Position numbers and translations under genes: made by a program
Notes under the pieces: generated by a model
Seen by the model: the letters and a program-made list of their open reading frames with translations, nothing else
Database searches by the model: none
What the model was told of the DNA's origin: nothing
Shown: one piece after another, positions 1 through 5,720 of the stretch
How the letters are laid out: the number at the start of each line of letters is the position of its first letter
How positions within the stretch are numbered: position 1 is the stretch's first letter
Assembly: GCA_036505275.1 (NCBI GenBank)
Contig: DASXTS010000384.1
Coordinates: forward strand, 1 to 10,009
DNA length: 10,009 bases
Direction: 5' to 3'
Source: DASXTS01 sp036505275
Lineage (GTDB): Bacteria > Actinomycetota > Actinomycetes > Mycobacteriales > Pseudonocardiaceae

Positions 1-609
1 GGCACGGTGTTGTCGAGTCGCCGAACGCCGACAGGTCGACTATGCGGCTCTAGGAGCGAAAGGGGCGACGAAATGCGATGACTGGTCGTCACCCTCTAGC
101 TAGCCTCGACAACGTTAAATGCCCGTGGATCGCAGTTGACAGGAGCGTCGCCATTGGCGTCACGCCGCTGCATGATGAACCCGTCAGAAGTGGCCGGACC
201 TGGCCATACTGCACCCCCGTTCTCGACGTAGCCCGACAGATCGACCGCCCTTCGATCTAGTCGATCACCTTCGAGCGTGACTCACCCGTGCGTCAATCCC
301 CCGTTAGAGTTACGGTTACGCTCCGGAGTCGATTTGATGACGTAGCGTGTCGTTCTGCTTCCTATCGGCTAACCCCGACCGGGGTGGTGCGCTCGCGGCC
401 TCCCACCCGAGATCGCCCGACTCGGCCGCACCCCTTCACAGCTGGCAGACCGCCGGAGTCGGCATGCGCTTGGACAAGGTTGTTTGCCGCCTGTGTCAAA
501 ACTGACGGAAACCTGTTCCGCGAGACGAAGGTTGCTTCGAATACAACCCGCCGTTACCAGCAATTTGCGTCACAGTGCTGAGACGGGCCCTGCTTGGCAG
601 GACTCCATG
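1..609. other. Gene-poor, lower-GC stretch next to the tRNA-Ala 3' end
   Basis: No convincing gene is visible here. Open frames of 60-100 codons exist on both strands but have no recognisable domain, no good ribosome binding site and no high-GC third-position pattern. By eye the base composition is clearly less GC-rich than the rest of the window. Small structures are present: an inverted repeat AGATCGA/TCGATCT with a 7-nt loop (238-258), a GTTAC direct repeat around 303-320, and an ACCCC/GGGGT hairpin (372-385). The region lies beyond the 3' end of the tRNA, the side on which tRNA-integrating elements usually sit. It could be a decayed island edge or simply a long intergenic region with regulatory sites for a gene left of the window. 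No integrase or duplicated tRNA tail is seen. Confidence 0.5.
588..602 (-). terminator. Weak hairpin just downstream of tRNA-Ala
   Basis: A stem CCTGC/GCAGG with a 3-nt loop (589-601), extendable by one wobble pair, begins about 9 nt after the tRNA 3' end on the minus strand. There is no T-tract. It may end the tRNA transcript or simply mark the trailer. The stem is short, so this is a weak call. Confidence 0.25.
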
Positions 610-682
610 TGGAGCTGAGGGGAATCGAACCCCTGACCTCCTCGATGCGAACGAGGCGCGCTACCAACTGCGCTACAGCCCC
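610..682 (-). tRNA. tRNA-Ala, anticodon CGC
   Basis: A full cloverleaf folds on the minus strand (73 nt). The acceptor stem GGGGCTG pairs with CAGCTCC and contains the G3:U70 wobble, the classic alanine identity element. The D arm GCGC/GCGC, the anticodon stem CCTCG/CGAGG with loop TTCGCAT (anticodon CGC, reads GCG) and the T arm AGGGG/CCCCT with TTCGATT are all present. The discriminator base is A and CCA is not encoded, as is common in Actinobacteria. It begins 30 nt after the glpR stop. A TACGCT box at 699-704, about 16 nt before the tRNA, could be its own -10 element, or it may be read from the glpR transcript. Confidence 0.97.
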
Positions 683-712
683 CTGGACGGGCGCGGCAAG
701 CGTACCAGCCGG

Positions 713-1474
713 TTACTCGCCGGCGGCGCGGCGGTAGGTGGTGCGGACCTCGCCGTCGAGGTCGTACAGGGTGGGGTCCTCGTCGTCGAGGTCGACGACG
801 GCGGTGCCGTGCGGTATGGCGGGGCGCTGTGGCAGGCGCGGCTGCGGTGGCGGCTCGGCTGGGCCGGCGGGCGCCGCGGCGTCCTCCGAGGTCGGCGCCT
901 CGACGCGGCTGGCCTCGATGGCACGGCGCGGGCGGGTGGCACGGTCGAGCCGGCGCTGGCGGATCTCCTGCTCGATGCGCACCTGGCGGCGCAGGTAGCC
1001 AAGGTACGAGACGAGCACCAGATCGATGCCACCGTGCGCCCACCAGGCCATCGGCAGCGCGAAGCCGGCGAAGAGGCCGCTGGCCAGGGCGGCGAGCAGC
1101 AGGCAGAGCACGACGCGCTGGCGGAATGCGTACCTGGCCCGCGCGGCGAGCTCGGCGGCGTGCGGGTCGAATCCGCCGCGACCAGGGCGGTAGCGACGCG
1201 GCTCGTCGTGGTAACCGCCGTCGTCGTGATCTGGCATGTCCGGCACCTCCTCGGCAGGCCGCACCCGTGCCACCGTGTCGATCATGGCGTTGCTCGCCGT
1301 GTTGTTCACCGTGTTGTGCACCGTGTCGCGCACCGTGTCGCCCCGGCGTAGCACCCTGGCAGCCAGAGCCGAGTCGGCGGTGCGGCGCACCTCCTGCCGG
1401 CACCTGGCGACCATCGGGACGAGGACGACGATCCATGCCAGCGCCAGCGCCGCGAACACGAGCGAGCTCGGCAT
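713..1474 (-). CDS. glpR: GlpR/SepX-like membrane protein (gephyrin-like Glp receptor; division)
   Basis: This 253-residue membrane protein matches the actinobacterial GlpR (Corynebacterium) / SepX (Streptomyces) / Rv0996 family by architecture and position. Known members sit at the septum, and GlpR binds the gephyrin-like Glp. An N-terminal membrane segment spans residues 4-22. A basic and then acidic cytosolic linker (23-118) contains six (D/N)T(V/A)x tetrads at 45-68. Two close membrane segments follow (about 121-140 and 148-162), then a basic stretch RRQVRIEQEIRQRR, a Pro/Ala-rich linker and an acidic tail VVDLDDEDPTLYDLD. The ATG is chosen because a strong Shine-Dalgarno (GGGGGGAGGTG) lies about 7 nt upstream. 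It is last in the galU-glp-rimJ-glpR block, 104 bp after rimJ, so it may also have its own promoter. Family call by memory, not by search. Confidence 0.82.
   Translation of the reverse strand: MPSSLVFAALALAWIVVLVPMVARCRQEVRRTADSALAARVLRRGDTVRDTVHNTVNNTASNAMIDTVARVRPAEEVPDMPDHDDGGYHDEPRRYRPGRGGFDPHAAELAARARYAFRQRVVLCLLLAALASGLFAGFALPMAWWAHGGIDLVLVSYLGYLRRQVRIEQEIRQRRLDRATRPRRAIEASRVEAPTSEDAAAPAGPAEPPPQPRLPQRPAIPHGTAVVDLDDEDPTLYDLDGEVRTTYRRAAGE
1271..1342 (-). repeat. 12-bp tandem repeat coding for DTV/NTV tetrads inside glpR
   Basis: Six 12-bp units with core GACACGGTG or AACACGGTG lie in frame and encode GDTV-RDTV-HNTV-NNTA-SNAM-IDTV (residues 45-68 of GlpR). They sit in the linker after the first membrane segment. 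The fourth and fifth units are diverged. Because each unit is four codons, gain or loss of units would keep the frame and change only linker length. Confidence 0.8.
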
Positions 1475-1524
1475 GCCTCGTCACCTCCCCCCGAGCCACG
1501 ACGGCACAAGTCCGACGGCTGGTC

Positions 1525-1553
1525 ACGCTAACCTCATCAGTCACACCAGTGAC
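1525..1553 (-). promoter_or_regulatory. Possible glpR promoter with adjacent inverted repeat
   Basis: In the 104-bp gap between rimJ and glpR the minus strand carries a TAGCGT box (1525-1530), a plausible actinobacterial -10 element about 50 nt before the glpR start. An inverted repeat GTCAC-ACCA-GTGAC (1540-1553) lies just upstream of it, where a repressor or activator could bind. No clear -35 is seen. The gap is large compared with the 7 bp between glp and rimJ, which supports a separate promoter, but the evidence is weak. Confidence 0.3.
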
Positions 1554-1578
1554 GCAGGCGCGCCGTGATCAAGCCTGA

Positions 1579-2247
1579 TCAGACCGGCGTTGCGCGACCC
1601 GCCCGGATCAATCGGGGGACCAGGCCGCCCGGCACGTCCTCTGCGGTCAGCGCGTACACCAGGTGGTCGCGCCAGATGCCGCCGACCTCGAGGTAACGCT
1701 CGTGCAGGCCCTCCTCCCGGAAGCCGAGCTTGGCCAGCACCCGCCGGGACGCCACATTCTCCGGGCGCACGGTGGCCTCCACCCGGTGCAGCCCGACCGG
1801 CCCCAAGCAGTGATCGACGCCGAGCGCGGTGGCCGCGGTGGCCACTCCGCCGCCGATCGCGTCGGAGGCCACCCAGTACCCCACCCATGCGGACAACAGC
1901 GCGCCACGAACCACATTGCCGACGGTGAACTGGCCGCAGAACTCGCCGTCCAGCGTGATCGCAAAGGGCAAGGCCTGCCCGCGCCTGGCCATGGTGCGCA
2001 GCGATGTGCACAGCGCCGGCCAGCTCAGCACGGCATGCCGGTCGATCCACGAGCCGGGCGCGGTGGGTTCCCACGGCTGCAGGTGATGCACGTCGCGCAG
2101 CCGCAGCCGGCTCCACACCGCGGCGTCGCGCAGCCGGATCGGCCGCAGGCCCACCGCGCCGGCCGGCACCCGCAGGCCGCCGAGCACGGCCGGCCAGCCG
2201 GGGTGCCGCCGGCCGGCACCCGCGACGGTGACCCGCGGGACGCCCAT
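1579..2247 (-). CDS. rimJ: GNAT-family N-acetyltransferase, RimJ-like
   Basis: A 222-residue acetyltransferase of the RimJ/RimL branch of the GNAT superfamily. It would transfer acetyl from acetyl-CoA to a protein N-terminus; in E. coli RimJ acts on ribosomal protein S5, but the actinobacterial substrate is not visible here. Visible motifs are LRPIRLRDAAVW (34-45, start of the GNAT fold), the YWVAS-x3-GGGVATAA acetyl-CoA loop (125-139) and the family signature LHRVEATVRPENVASRRVL (153-171) followed by KLGFREEGL. The ATG at 2247 is preferred over a longer frame that would run into glp. It starts 7 bp after the glp stop without a clear Shine-Dalgarno, suggesting translational coupling to glp. 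The first ~20 residues are poorly conserved-looking, so a later start is possible. The position between glp and glpR matches M. tuberculosis Rv0995. Confidence 0.88.
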   Translation of the reverse strand: MGVPRVTVAGAGRRHPGWPAVLGGLRVPAGAVGLRPIRLRDAAVWSRLRLRDVHHLQPWEPTAPGSWIDRHAVLSWPALCTSLRTMARRGQALPFAITLDGEFCGQFTVGNVVRGALLSAWVGYWVASDAIGGGVATAATALGVDHCLGPVGLHRVEATVRPENVASRRVLAKLGFREEGLHERYLEVGGIWRDHLVYALTAEDVPGGLVPRLIRAGRATPV

Positions 2248-2254
2248 GCCGGGC

Positions 2255-3469
2255 TCAGGACTTCTGGGCGAGGAAGCTGACCTCGACGTCCTCACCGGCC
2301 ACGACCTCCGTGGTGTCGGCGTCCACCATGATCAGGCAGTTGGCCTCGGCCAGCGAGGCGAGCAGGTGCGCGCCGGACGTGCCGAGCGGCTGCACCAGGT
2401 ACTCGCCGGTGTTCTCGTCACGCAGCAGCTGTCCGCGGAGGAACCCGCGGCGGCCCTTGGTGGACTGCACCGGAGAGAGCAGCCGCGCCACCACGGTACG
2501 CCGGTACGGGTTGCGCTTGCCGAGCGCCAGCCGTACCAGCGGCCGGATGAGCACCTCGAAGGCCACCAGCGCACTGATCGGGTTGGCCGGCAGCAGGAAG
2601 GTGGGCACCCGGTCCGGCCCGAGCCGGCCGAACCCCTGTACCGAGCCGGGGTGCATGGCCACCCTCGTCACATCCAGCTCGCCGAGCTGGGAGAGCGCCC
2701 CGACGGTGTCCTCGCCGGCCGCGCCGCCGATCCCGCCGGCGATCACCACGATCTCCGAGAGCAGCAGCCGCCCCTCGACCACCTCGCGCAGTCGCCGGGG
2801 GTCGGCGGCGACAATGCCCACCCTGGTGACGTCGGCGCCGGCGTCGCGGGCGGCGGCGGCCAGCGCGTAGGAGTTGACGTCGTACACCTGGCCCTGGCCG
2901 GGGGTGCGCTCGACGTCGACGAGTTCGTCGCCGACGGTGAGCACGCTCAGGCGGGGGCGGGGGTGCACCAGCACCTTGTCCCGGCCGACCGCGGCCAGCA
3001 GACCCACCTGCGCCGCACCGATCACCGCGCCGCGGCGCACCGCCACGTCGCCGGTCTGGACGTCCTCGCCGGTCCGCCGCACGAACGCCTTCGACGGCAC
3101 GGGCTGCTGCACGGTGACGTGCGCGGGGTGCCCGTCGGTGTACCCGACCGGCACCACGGCGTCGGCGAGCGTGGGCAACGGAGCGCCGGTGGCGACCCAG
3201 ACGGCCTGCCGGGGTTGCAGCCGCCGCGGCTGGCGGGAACCGGCGGCGATCTCGCCGACCACCGGCATGCTGACCGGTACGTCCTGCACGTCGATGCTGC
3301 GTACGGCGTAGCCGTCCACGGCGGCCTGGTCGAAACCGGGTAGCGCGCGCTGCGCGACCACCTCCTCGGCGCACAGCATGCCCTGCACCTCGGAGATCGC
3401 CGCTCGCACCGGGGCCGGCTGGACGGCGGCCGCCAGCACCCTCGCGAGCTGCTCCTGGACCGATCTCAT
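2255..3469 (-). CDS. glp: Glp: gephyrin/MoeA-like divisome protein
   Basis: A 404-residue protein with the full MoeA/gephyrin-E layout: VDGYAV (51-56, usually MDGYAV), VATGAPLP (92-99), GEDV (134-137), a MogA-like domain with LTVGDEL (177-183) and YDVNS (196-200), GGIGGAAGEDTV (245-256), MHPGS (272-276), LLPANPISAL (292-301) and a C-terminal beta domain. MoeA normally inserts molybdenum into molybdopterin. Several signature positions differ here: PGKP reads PGSV, GLPGNP reads LLPANP, and GGVSVG reads GGIGGA. With GlpR two genes downstream, this fits Glp, shown in Corynebacterium to act in division with FtsZ and GlpR, better than a housekeeping MoeA. Loss of Moco activity is inferred. The ATG follows GAGG by about 6 nt and overlaps the stop of a repeat micro-ORF (ATGA). 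Confidence 0.88.
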   Translation of the reverse strand: MRSVQEQLARVLAAAVQPAPVRAAISEVQGMLCAEEVVAQRALPGFDQAAVDGYAVRSIDVQDVPVSMPVVGEIAAGSRQPRRLQPRQAVWVATGAPLPTLADAVVPVGYTDGHPAHVTVQQPVPSKAFVRRTGEDVQTGDVAVRRGAVIGAAQVGLLAAVGRDKVLVHPRPRLSVLTVGDELVDVERTPGQGQVYDVNSYALAAAARDAGADVTRVGIVAADPRRLREVVEGRLLLSEIVVIAGGIGGAAGEDTVGALSQLGELDVTRVAMHPGSVQGFGRLGPDRVPTFLLPANPISALVAFEVLIRPLVRLALGKRNPYRRTVVARLLSPVQSTKGRRGFLRGQLLRDENTGEYLVQPLGTSGAHLLASLAEANCLIMVDADTTEVVAGEDVEVSFLAQKS

Positions 3470-3552
3470 TCCGACCTCGTTGCAACCGTCACAGCCACCG
3501 TCACAGCCACCGTCACAGCCACCGTCATTGCAACCGTCATTGCAACCGTCAT
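3466..3552 (-). CDS. 28-codon repeat micro-ORF bridging galU and glp
   Basis: Seen directly: the minus strand between galU and glp has an open frame reading (MTVA)x3-(VTVA)x3-TRSE. Its ATG overlaps the galU stop (ATGA) and its TGA overlaps the glp start (ATGA), with the reading frames shifted at each junction. It consists almost entirely of six 12-bp repeat units. A ribosome ending galU could restart on this frame and then deliver itself to glp, so the peptide may matter less than the act of translating it. No known protein is recognised. It could equally be a chance consequence of repeat expansion, because ATGAC and GTGAC recur in each unit. Translation is unproven. Confidence 0.4.
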   Translation of the reverse strand: MTVAMTVAMTVAVTVAVTVAVTVATRSE

Positions 3553-3560
3553 TGCAACCG
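3481..3560. repeat. 12-bp tandem repeat (6 full units plus 8 bp)
   Basis: On the plus strand, units TGCAACCGTCAC, AGCCACCGTCAC (two copies), AGCCACCGTCAT, TGCAACCGTCAT (two copies) and a final TGCAACCG follow with an exact 12-bp period. The tract fills nearly all of the 79-bp gap between galU and glp and runs into the last codons of galU (RLQ-stop). The two sub-variants (AGCC and TGCA) are arranged in blocks, a sign of recent expansion and copying within the array. Confidence 0.95.
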
Positions 3561-4421
3561 GCTCCTCAGCCATTCGTCGAGGTCGGGGCCGTACTCCGGG
3601 TCCTCCAACGCGAAGTCGACCGCGGCCTTGAGCAACCCTGCCGGGTTACCGAGGTCGTGCCGGCCACCGCGGTGCACGACAACATTCATCGGGTGGCCTT
3701 CCTTGATCAGCAAGGCGATGGCGTCGGTGAGCTGCAGCTCGCCGCCCGCGCCTGGGGTGATCCGGCGCAGCGCGTCGAACACGGCGCGGTCCAGCAGGTA
3801 CCGGCCGGCGGCGACGAAGGTGGACGGCGCCTCCTGCGGGCTGGGCTTTTCCACCATCCCGCGCACCTCCTTGACGTCGTCGTCGTCGGTGTCGACGACG
3901 TCGAACACGCCGTAGGCGCTCACCTGGTCGCGCGGCAGGTCGAACGCGCACAGCACGCTGCCGCCGTGCGCGGCCCGCACCTTCGACATCCGGTCCAGCA
4001 CCCCGACCGGTAGCACCAGGTCGTCGGGCAGCAGCACGGCCACCACGTCGTCGTCCTCGGTGAGGTTGGGCTCGGCGCATCCGACGGCGTGCCCGAGGCC
4101 CTTCGGCTCGTCCTGGACAGCGGTCTCGACCTTGATCAATTGCGGCGCCCGGCGCACGGCGTCGAGCAGGTCGGTCTTGCCGCGGTTCTCGAGCGTGCGT
4201 TCCAGATCGGGGGCCGGCCGGAAGTAGTCGGCGACGGCCTCCTTGCCCTCCGCGATGACGATGACCAGACGATCCGCGCCGGCCTGGGCCGCCTCGGCGG
4301 CGACCAGTTCGATGGCCGGGGTGTCCACCACCGGCAGCAGTTCCTTGGGCACCGACTTCGTGGTCGGCAGGAACCGGGTACCCAGACCGGCTGCCGGGAC
4401 GATCGCGGTACGAAAGCTCAT
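3549..4421 (-). CDS. galU: UTP-glucose-1-phosphate uridylyltransferase
   Basis: GalU (290 residues, normal for the family) makes UDP-glucose and pyrophosphate from UTP and glucose-1-phosphate in the cytosol, supplying glycolipid, trehalose and cell-wall sugar synthesis. Visible motifs are the nucleotide-binding loop GLGTRFLPTTK (12-22) with KELLP (26-30), DEPKGLGHAV (104-113), the metal-binding LPDD (131-134), SAYGVFD (168-174), VEKP (190-193), GELQLTDAI (227-235) and RHDLGNP (254-260). The start MSFRTAIVPAAG is chosen because the fold begins there. A longer upstream frame would run through the divergent promoter and antisense to the neighbouring gene. A TAGGCT box ends 8 nt before the ATG and no Shine-Dalgarno is present, so the mRNA is probably leaderless. 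The stop lies inside a 12-bp repeat and overlaps a micro-ORF leading to glp. Confidence 0.96.
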   Translation of the reverse strand: MSFRTAIVPAAGLGTRFLPTTKSVPKELLPVVDTPAIELVAAEAAQAGADRLVIVIAEGKEAVADYFRPAPDLERTLENRGKTDLLDAVRRAPQLIKVETAVQDEPKGLGHAVGCAEPNLTEDDDVVAVLLPDDLVLPVGVLDRMSKVRAAHGGSVLCAFDLPRDQVSAYGVFDVVDTDDDDVKEVRGMVEKPSPQEAPSTFVAAGRYLLDRAVFDALRRITPGAGGELQLTDAIALLIKEGHPMNVVVHRGGRHDLGNPAGLLKAAVDFALEDPEYGPDLDEWLRSRLQ

Positions 4422-4429
4422 GGGAGTGC

Positions 4430-4452
4430 AGCCTAGGACGGCTGCGTACCCT
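4430..4452. promoter_or_regulatory. Divergent -10 boxes of leaderless galU and 5-FCL transcripts
   Basis: Only 39 bp separate the galU ATG (minus, 4421) from the 5-FCL GTG (plus, 4461). TAGGCT on the minus strand (4430-4435) and TACCCT on the plus strand (4447-4452) each end exactly 8 nt before their start codon, which would put transcription starts at or next to the start codon. Neither gene has a Shine-Dalgarno. The two RNA polymerase sites must overlap, so the genes may compete for the same stretch. No clear -35 hexamers are visible. Confidence 0.6.
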
Positions 4453-4460
4453 GCGGTGTC

Positions 4461-5033
4461 GTGGTGGCGACCAAGAGCAAGCCGGCGTGGCGTGCGGCGC
4501 TGCTCACGGCCCGGTCCGCCGTGCCGCTTCCGTCGCGGTTGGCCGAGGCCGCGGCGCTGGCCTCCTGGGTCGGCACGCTGTCCGGCACCGTCTGCGCCTA
4601 CTACCCGGTCGGAACCGAGCCGGGTTCGCCGCTGATGCTGGACACACTGGTGGCGGCGGGTTGCACGGTGCTGCTGCCGGTGGTCGCGAGCCGTGGCGGG
4701 GTGCTGGACTGGGCTGTCTATACCGGTGACAACGGCTCGGTCGTGACCGGGCCGTACGGGGTGCTGGAGCCGGCCGGGCCCCGGTTGGGCAGCCGCGCCC
4801 TCGCCGCCGCGTCTACCGTTCTCGTGCCGGCCCTGGCCGTGGACCGCCGTGGCGTACGCCTTGGCCGCGGCGGCGGCTACTACGACCGCACGTTGCCGCT
4901 CGCCGCGCCTGGCGCCGCCCTCGTGGCGGTGGTCCGCGACTGCGAGGTGGTCATGGAACTCCCCTCGGACCCGCACGACGTACCCATGACGGCCGCCCTC
5001 ACCCCCGCCGCCGGCTTCACTCCCCTCCCCTAA
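4461..5033 (+). CDS. 5-formyltetrahydrofolate cyclo-ligase
   Basis: A 190-residue enzyme of one-carbon metabolism that uses ATP to convert 5-formyl-THF to 5,10-methenyl-THF in the cytosol. The signature VPALAVDRRGVRLGRGGGYYDR, with GGGYYDR at 137-143 binding ATP/phosphate, is complete. An N-terminal K/R-rich helix (5-18), CAYYPVGTEP (45-54) and the C-terminal ELPSDPHDVPM (166-176) fit the family, and the length is usual (about 190-200). The GTG at 4461 is chosen because a TACCCT -10 box lies 8 nt upstream, suggesting a leaderless message. Its divergent placement against galU and the downstream zinc ribbon gene match Rv0992c in M. tuberculosis. It is followed by a repeat array rather than a clear terminator. 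Confidence 0.94.
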   Translation: MVATKSKPAWRAALLTARSAVPLPSRLAEAAALASWVGTLSGTVCAYYPVGTEPGSPLMLDTLVAAGCTVLLPVVASRGGVLDWAVYTGDNGSVVTGPYGVLEPAGPRLGSRALAAASTVLVPALAVDRRGVRLGRGGGYYDRTLPLAAPGAALVAVVRDCEVVMELPSDPHDVPMTAALTPAAGFTPLP

Positions 5034-5064
5034 CGCCGCCTCAGGGGGCCGTCGTCTTCTCGGC

Positions 5065-5218
5065 GTGTCCGCGCGTCCATACACGCGTGTCCGCGCGTTC
5101 GGACAGGTGTGTCCGCGCGTTCGTGCCGGCGTGTCCGCGGGTTGGCACATGCGTGTCCGCGGGTTGGCACATGCGTGTCCGCGCGTTCGGACAGGTGTGT
5201 CCGCCGCTCCGGCTACCT
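5065..5218. repeat. Seven-copy 22-bp tandem repeat array
   Basis: GTGTCCGC recurs at 5065, 5087, 5109, 5131, 5153, 5175 and 5197, an exact 22-bp period. Units share GTGTCCGCGSGTT and then vary. Copies 2 and 6 are identical, and so are copies 4 and 5. In copies 2 and 6 TGTCCG pairs with CGGACA around a 6-nt loop. In copy 1 GTGT pairs with ACAC, and in copies 4 and 5 TGTCC pairs with GGcACA with one bulge, so hairpin potential tends to be kept while sequence changes. There are no spacers, so it is not a CRISPR. The same unit recurs at 8182-8302. The array occupies part of the 321-bp gap between the 5-FCL gene and ruc. Confidence 0.93.
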
Positions 5219-5303
5219 GAGTTGGCAGCTCCGGTACGTGGCTCCCTGTCTGCGGGACGTTCGGCCGTTTGCGCATTCGGGGCCCATTGGCGCATCATCG
5301 GAG

Positions 5304-5330
5304 TTGGCACTCACAGCCCTTGAGTGCCAA
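5304..5330 (+). promoter_or_regulatory. CIRCE element (HrcA operator)
   Basis: TTGGCACTC-N9-GAGTGCCAA is a perfect inverted repeat with the 9-bp spacing of CIRCE (textbook form TTAGCACTC-N9-GAGTGCTAA). It lies 24 bp before the ruc start codon. Upstream, TTGCGC (5269-5274) and CATCAT (5293-5298) with an 18-bp gap form a weak candidate promoter that would start transcription at the left edge of the operator. HrcA binding there would repress ruc until heat or misfolded protein titrates the GroEL needed by HrcA. HrcA itself is not in the window. Confidence 0.85.
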
Positions 5331-5354
5331 AAGCGGACCGTTGAGGAGCCCTTC

Positions 5355-5711
5355 GTGCCGACCTATGCCTATGCCTGCACCGAGTGCGGCCACCGCTTCG
5401 AGGCCGTGCAGTCATTCTCAGACGCTTCGCTGACCGAGTGCCCGGCCTGCACTGGCCGGCTACGCAAGGTCTTCTCGCCGGTCGGTGTGGTGTTCAAGGG
5501 CAGCGGCTTCTACCGCACCGACAGCCGCAAGGGCGCAAGCTCCAACGGCAAGAAGGAGCCGGCGACGACCGGCTCGTCGAGCTCGTCTGGTTCGGCAGAT
5601 GGGTCCTCTGGCCGCTCGTCCGGCGGGTCGTCCGGCGGGTCGTCCGGCACGAAGGCCAACCCTTCATCGTCCGACACGGGTACGACGACCCCGACTCGTG
5701 CAGCCTCCTGA
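5355..5711 (+). CDS. ruc: FmdB-family zinc ribbon protein, Ruc (Rv0991c)-like chaperone
   Basis: A 118-residue protein with two parts. Residues 1-52 are an FmdB/CxxC_CXXC zinc ribbon: PTYAYACTECGH (Cys8, Cys11) and CPAC (Cys29, Cys32), then RKVFSPVGVVFKGSGFYRTD. Residues 55-118 are a Ser/Gly/Thr-rich tail, surely disordered, with SSGG repeats. M. tuberculosis Rv0991c (Ruc) has this design and was described as a redox-regulated chaperone in which oxidation of the zinc cysteines activates holdase function. Order next to the 5-FCL gene and the CIRCE box strengthen the match. The GTG is chosen because GAGGAG lies 6 nt upstream and the zinc ribbon begins at once. An upstream extension in this frame would be repeat DNA. 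Function in this organism is inferred from the relative. Confidence 0.88.
   Translation: MPTYAYACTECGHRFEAVQSFSDASLTECPACTGRLRKVFSPVGVVFKGSGFYRTDSRKGASSNGKKEPATTGSSSSSGSADGSSGRSSGGSSGGSSGTKANPSSSDTGTTTPTRAAS
5616..5648 (+). repeat. 12-bp tandem repeat coding for SSGG in the Ruc tail
   Basis: TCGTCCGGCGGG occurs twice and is followed by a partial third copy. The tract encodes SSGGSSGGSSG in the disordered C-terminal tail (about residues 88-98). As in the other 12-bp tracts, unit number could change without breaking the frame. Confidence 0.75.
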
Positions 5712-5720
5712 GACGCCTGG

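Noticed and set aside
1..609. Duplicate of the tRNA-Ala 3' end as an att site
   Set aside because: No second copy of the T-arm/acceptor sequence was found within the window.
570..1578. Long Arg/Ala/Pro-rich frames on both strands over tRNA-Ala and glpR
   Set aside because: Shadow frames of GC-rich coding DNA. They cross the tRNA gene and lack domains, while the glpR frame has membrane segments and a strong Shine-Dalgarno.
2228..3343. Plus-strand 371-codon frame opposite glp
   Set aside because: It is antisense to a gene with clear MoeA motifs and has low-complexity His/Gln/Arg-rich content typical of a shadow frame.
5065..5218. Could the 22-bp array be a CRISPR?
   Set aside because: Units abut with a strict 22-bp period, there are no unique spacers between repeats, and no cas gene is present.
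4422..5276. Long N-terminal extension of galU
   Set aside because: It would run through the divergent promoter, antisense to the 5-FCL gene and into the repeat array. The GalU fold begins exactly at MSFRTAIVPAAG.
5041..5310. Open frames on both strands through the 22-bp array (peptides rich in RTRGH/NARTR)
   Set aside because: They arise because the repeat lacks stop codons in several frames. A 22-bp unit shifts frame with each copy, and there is no start signal or known domain.
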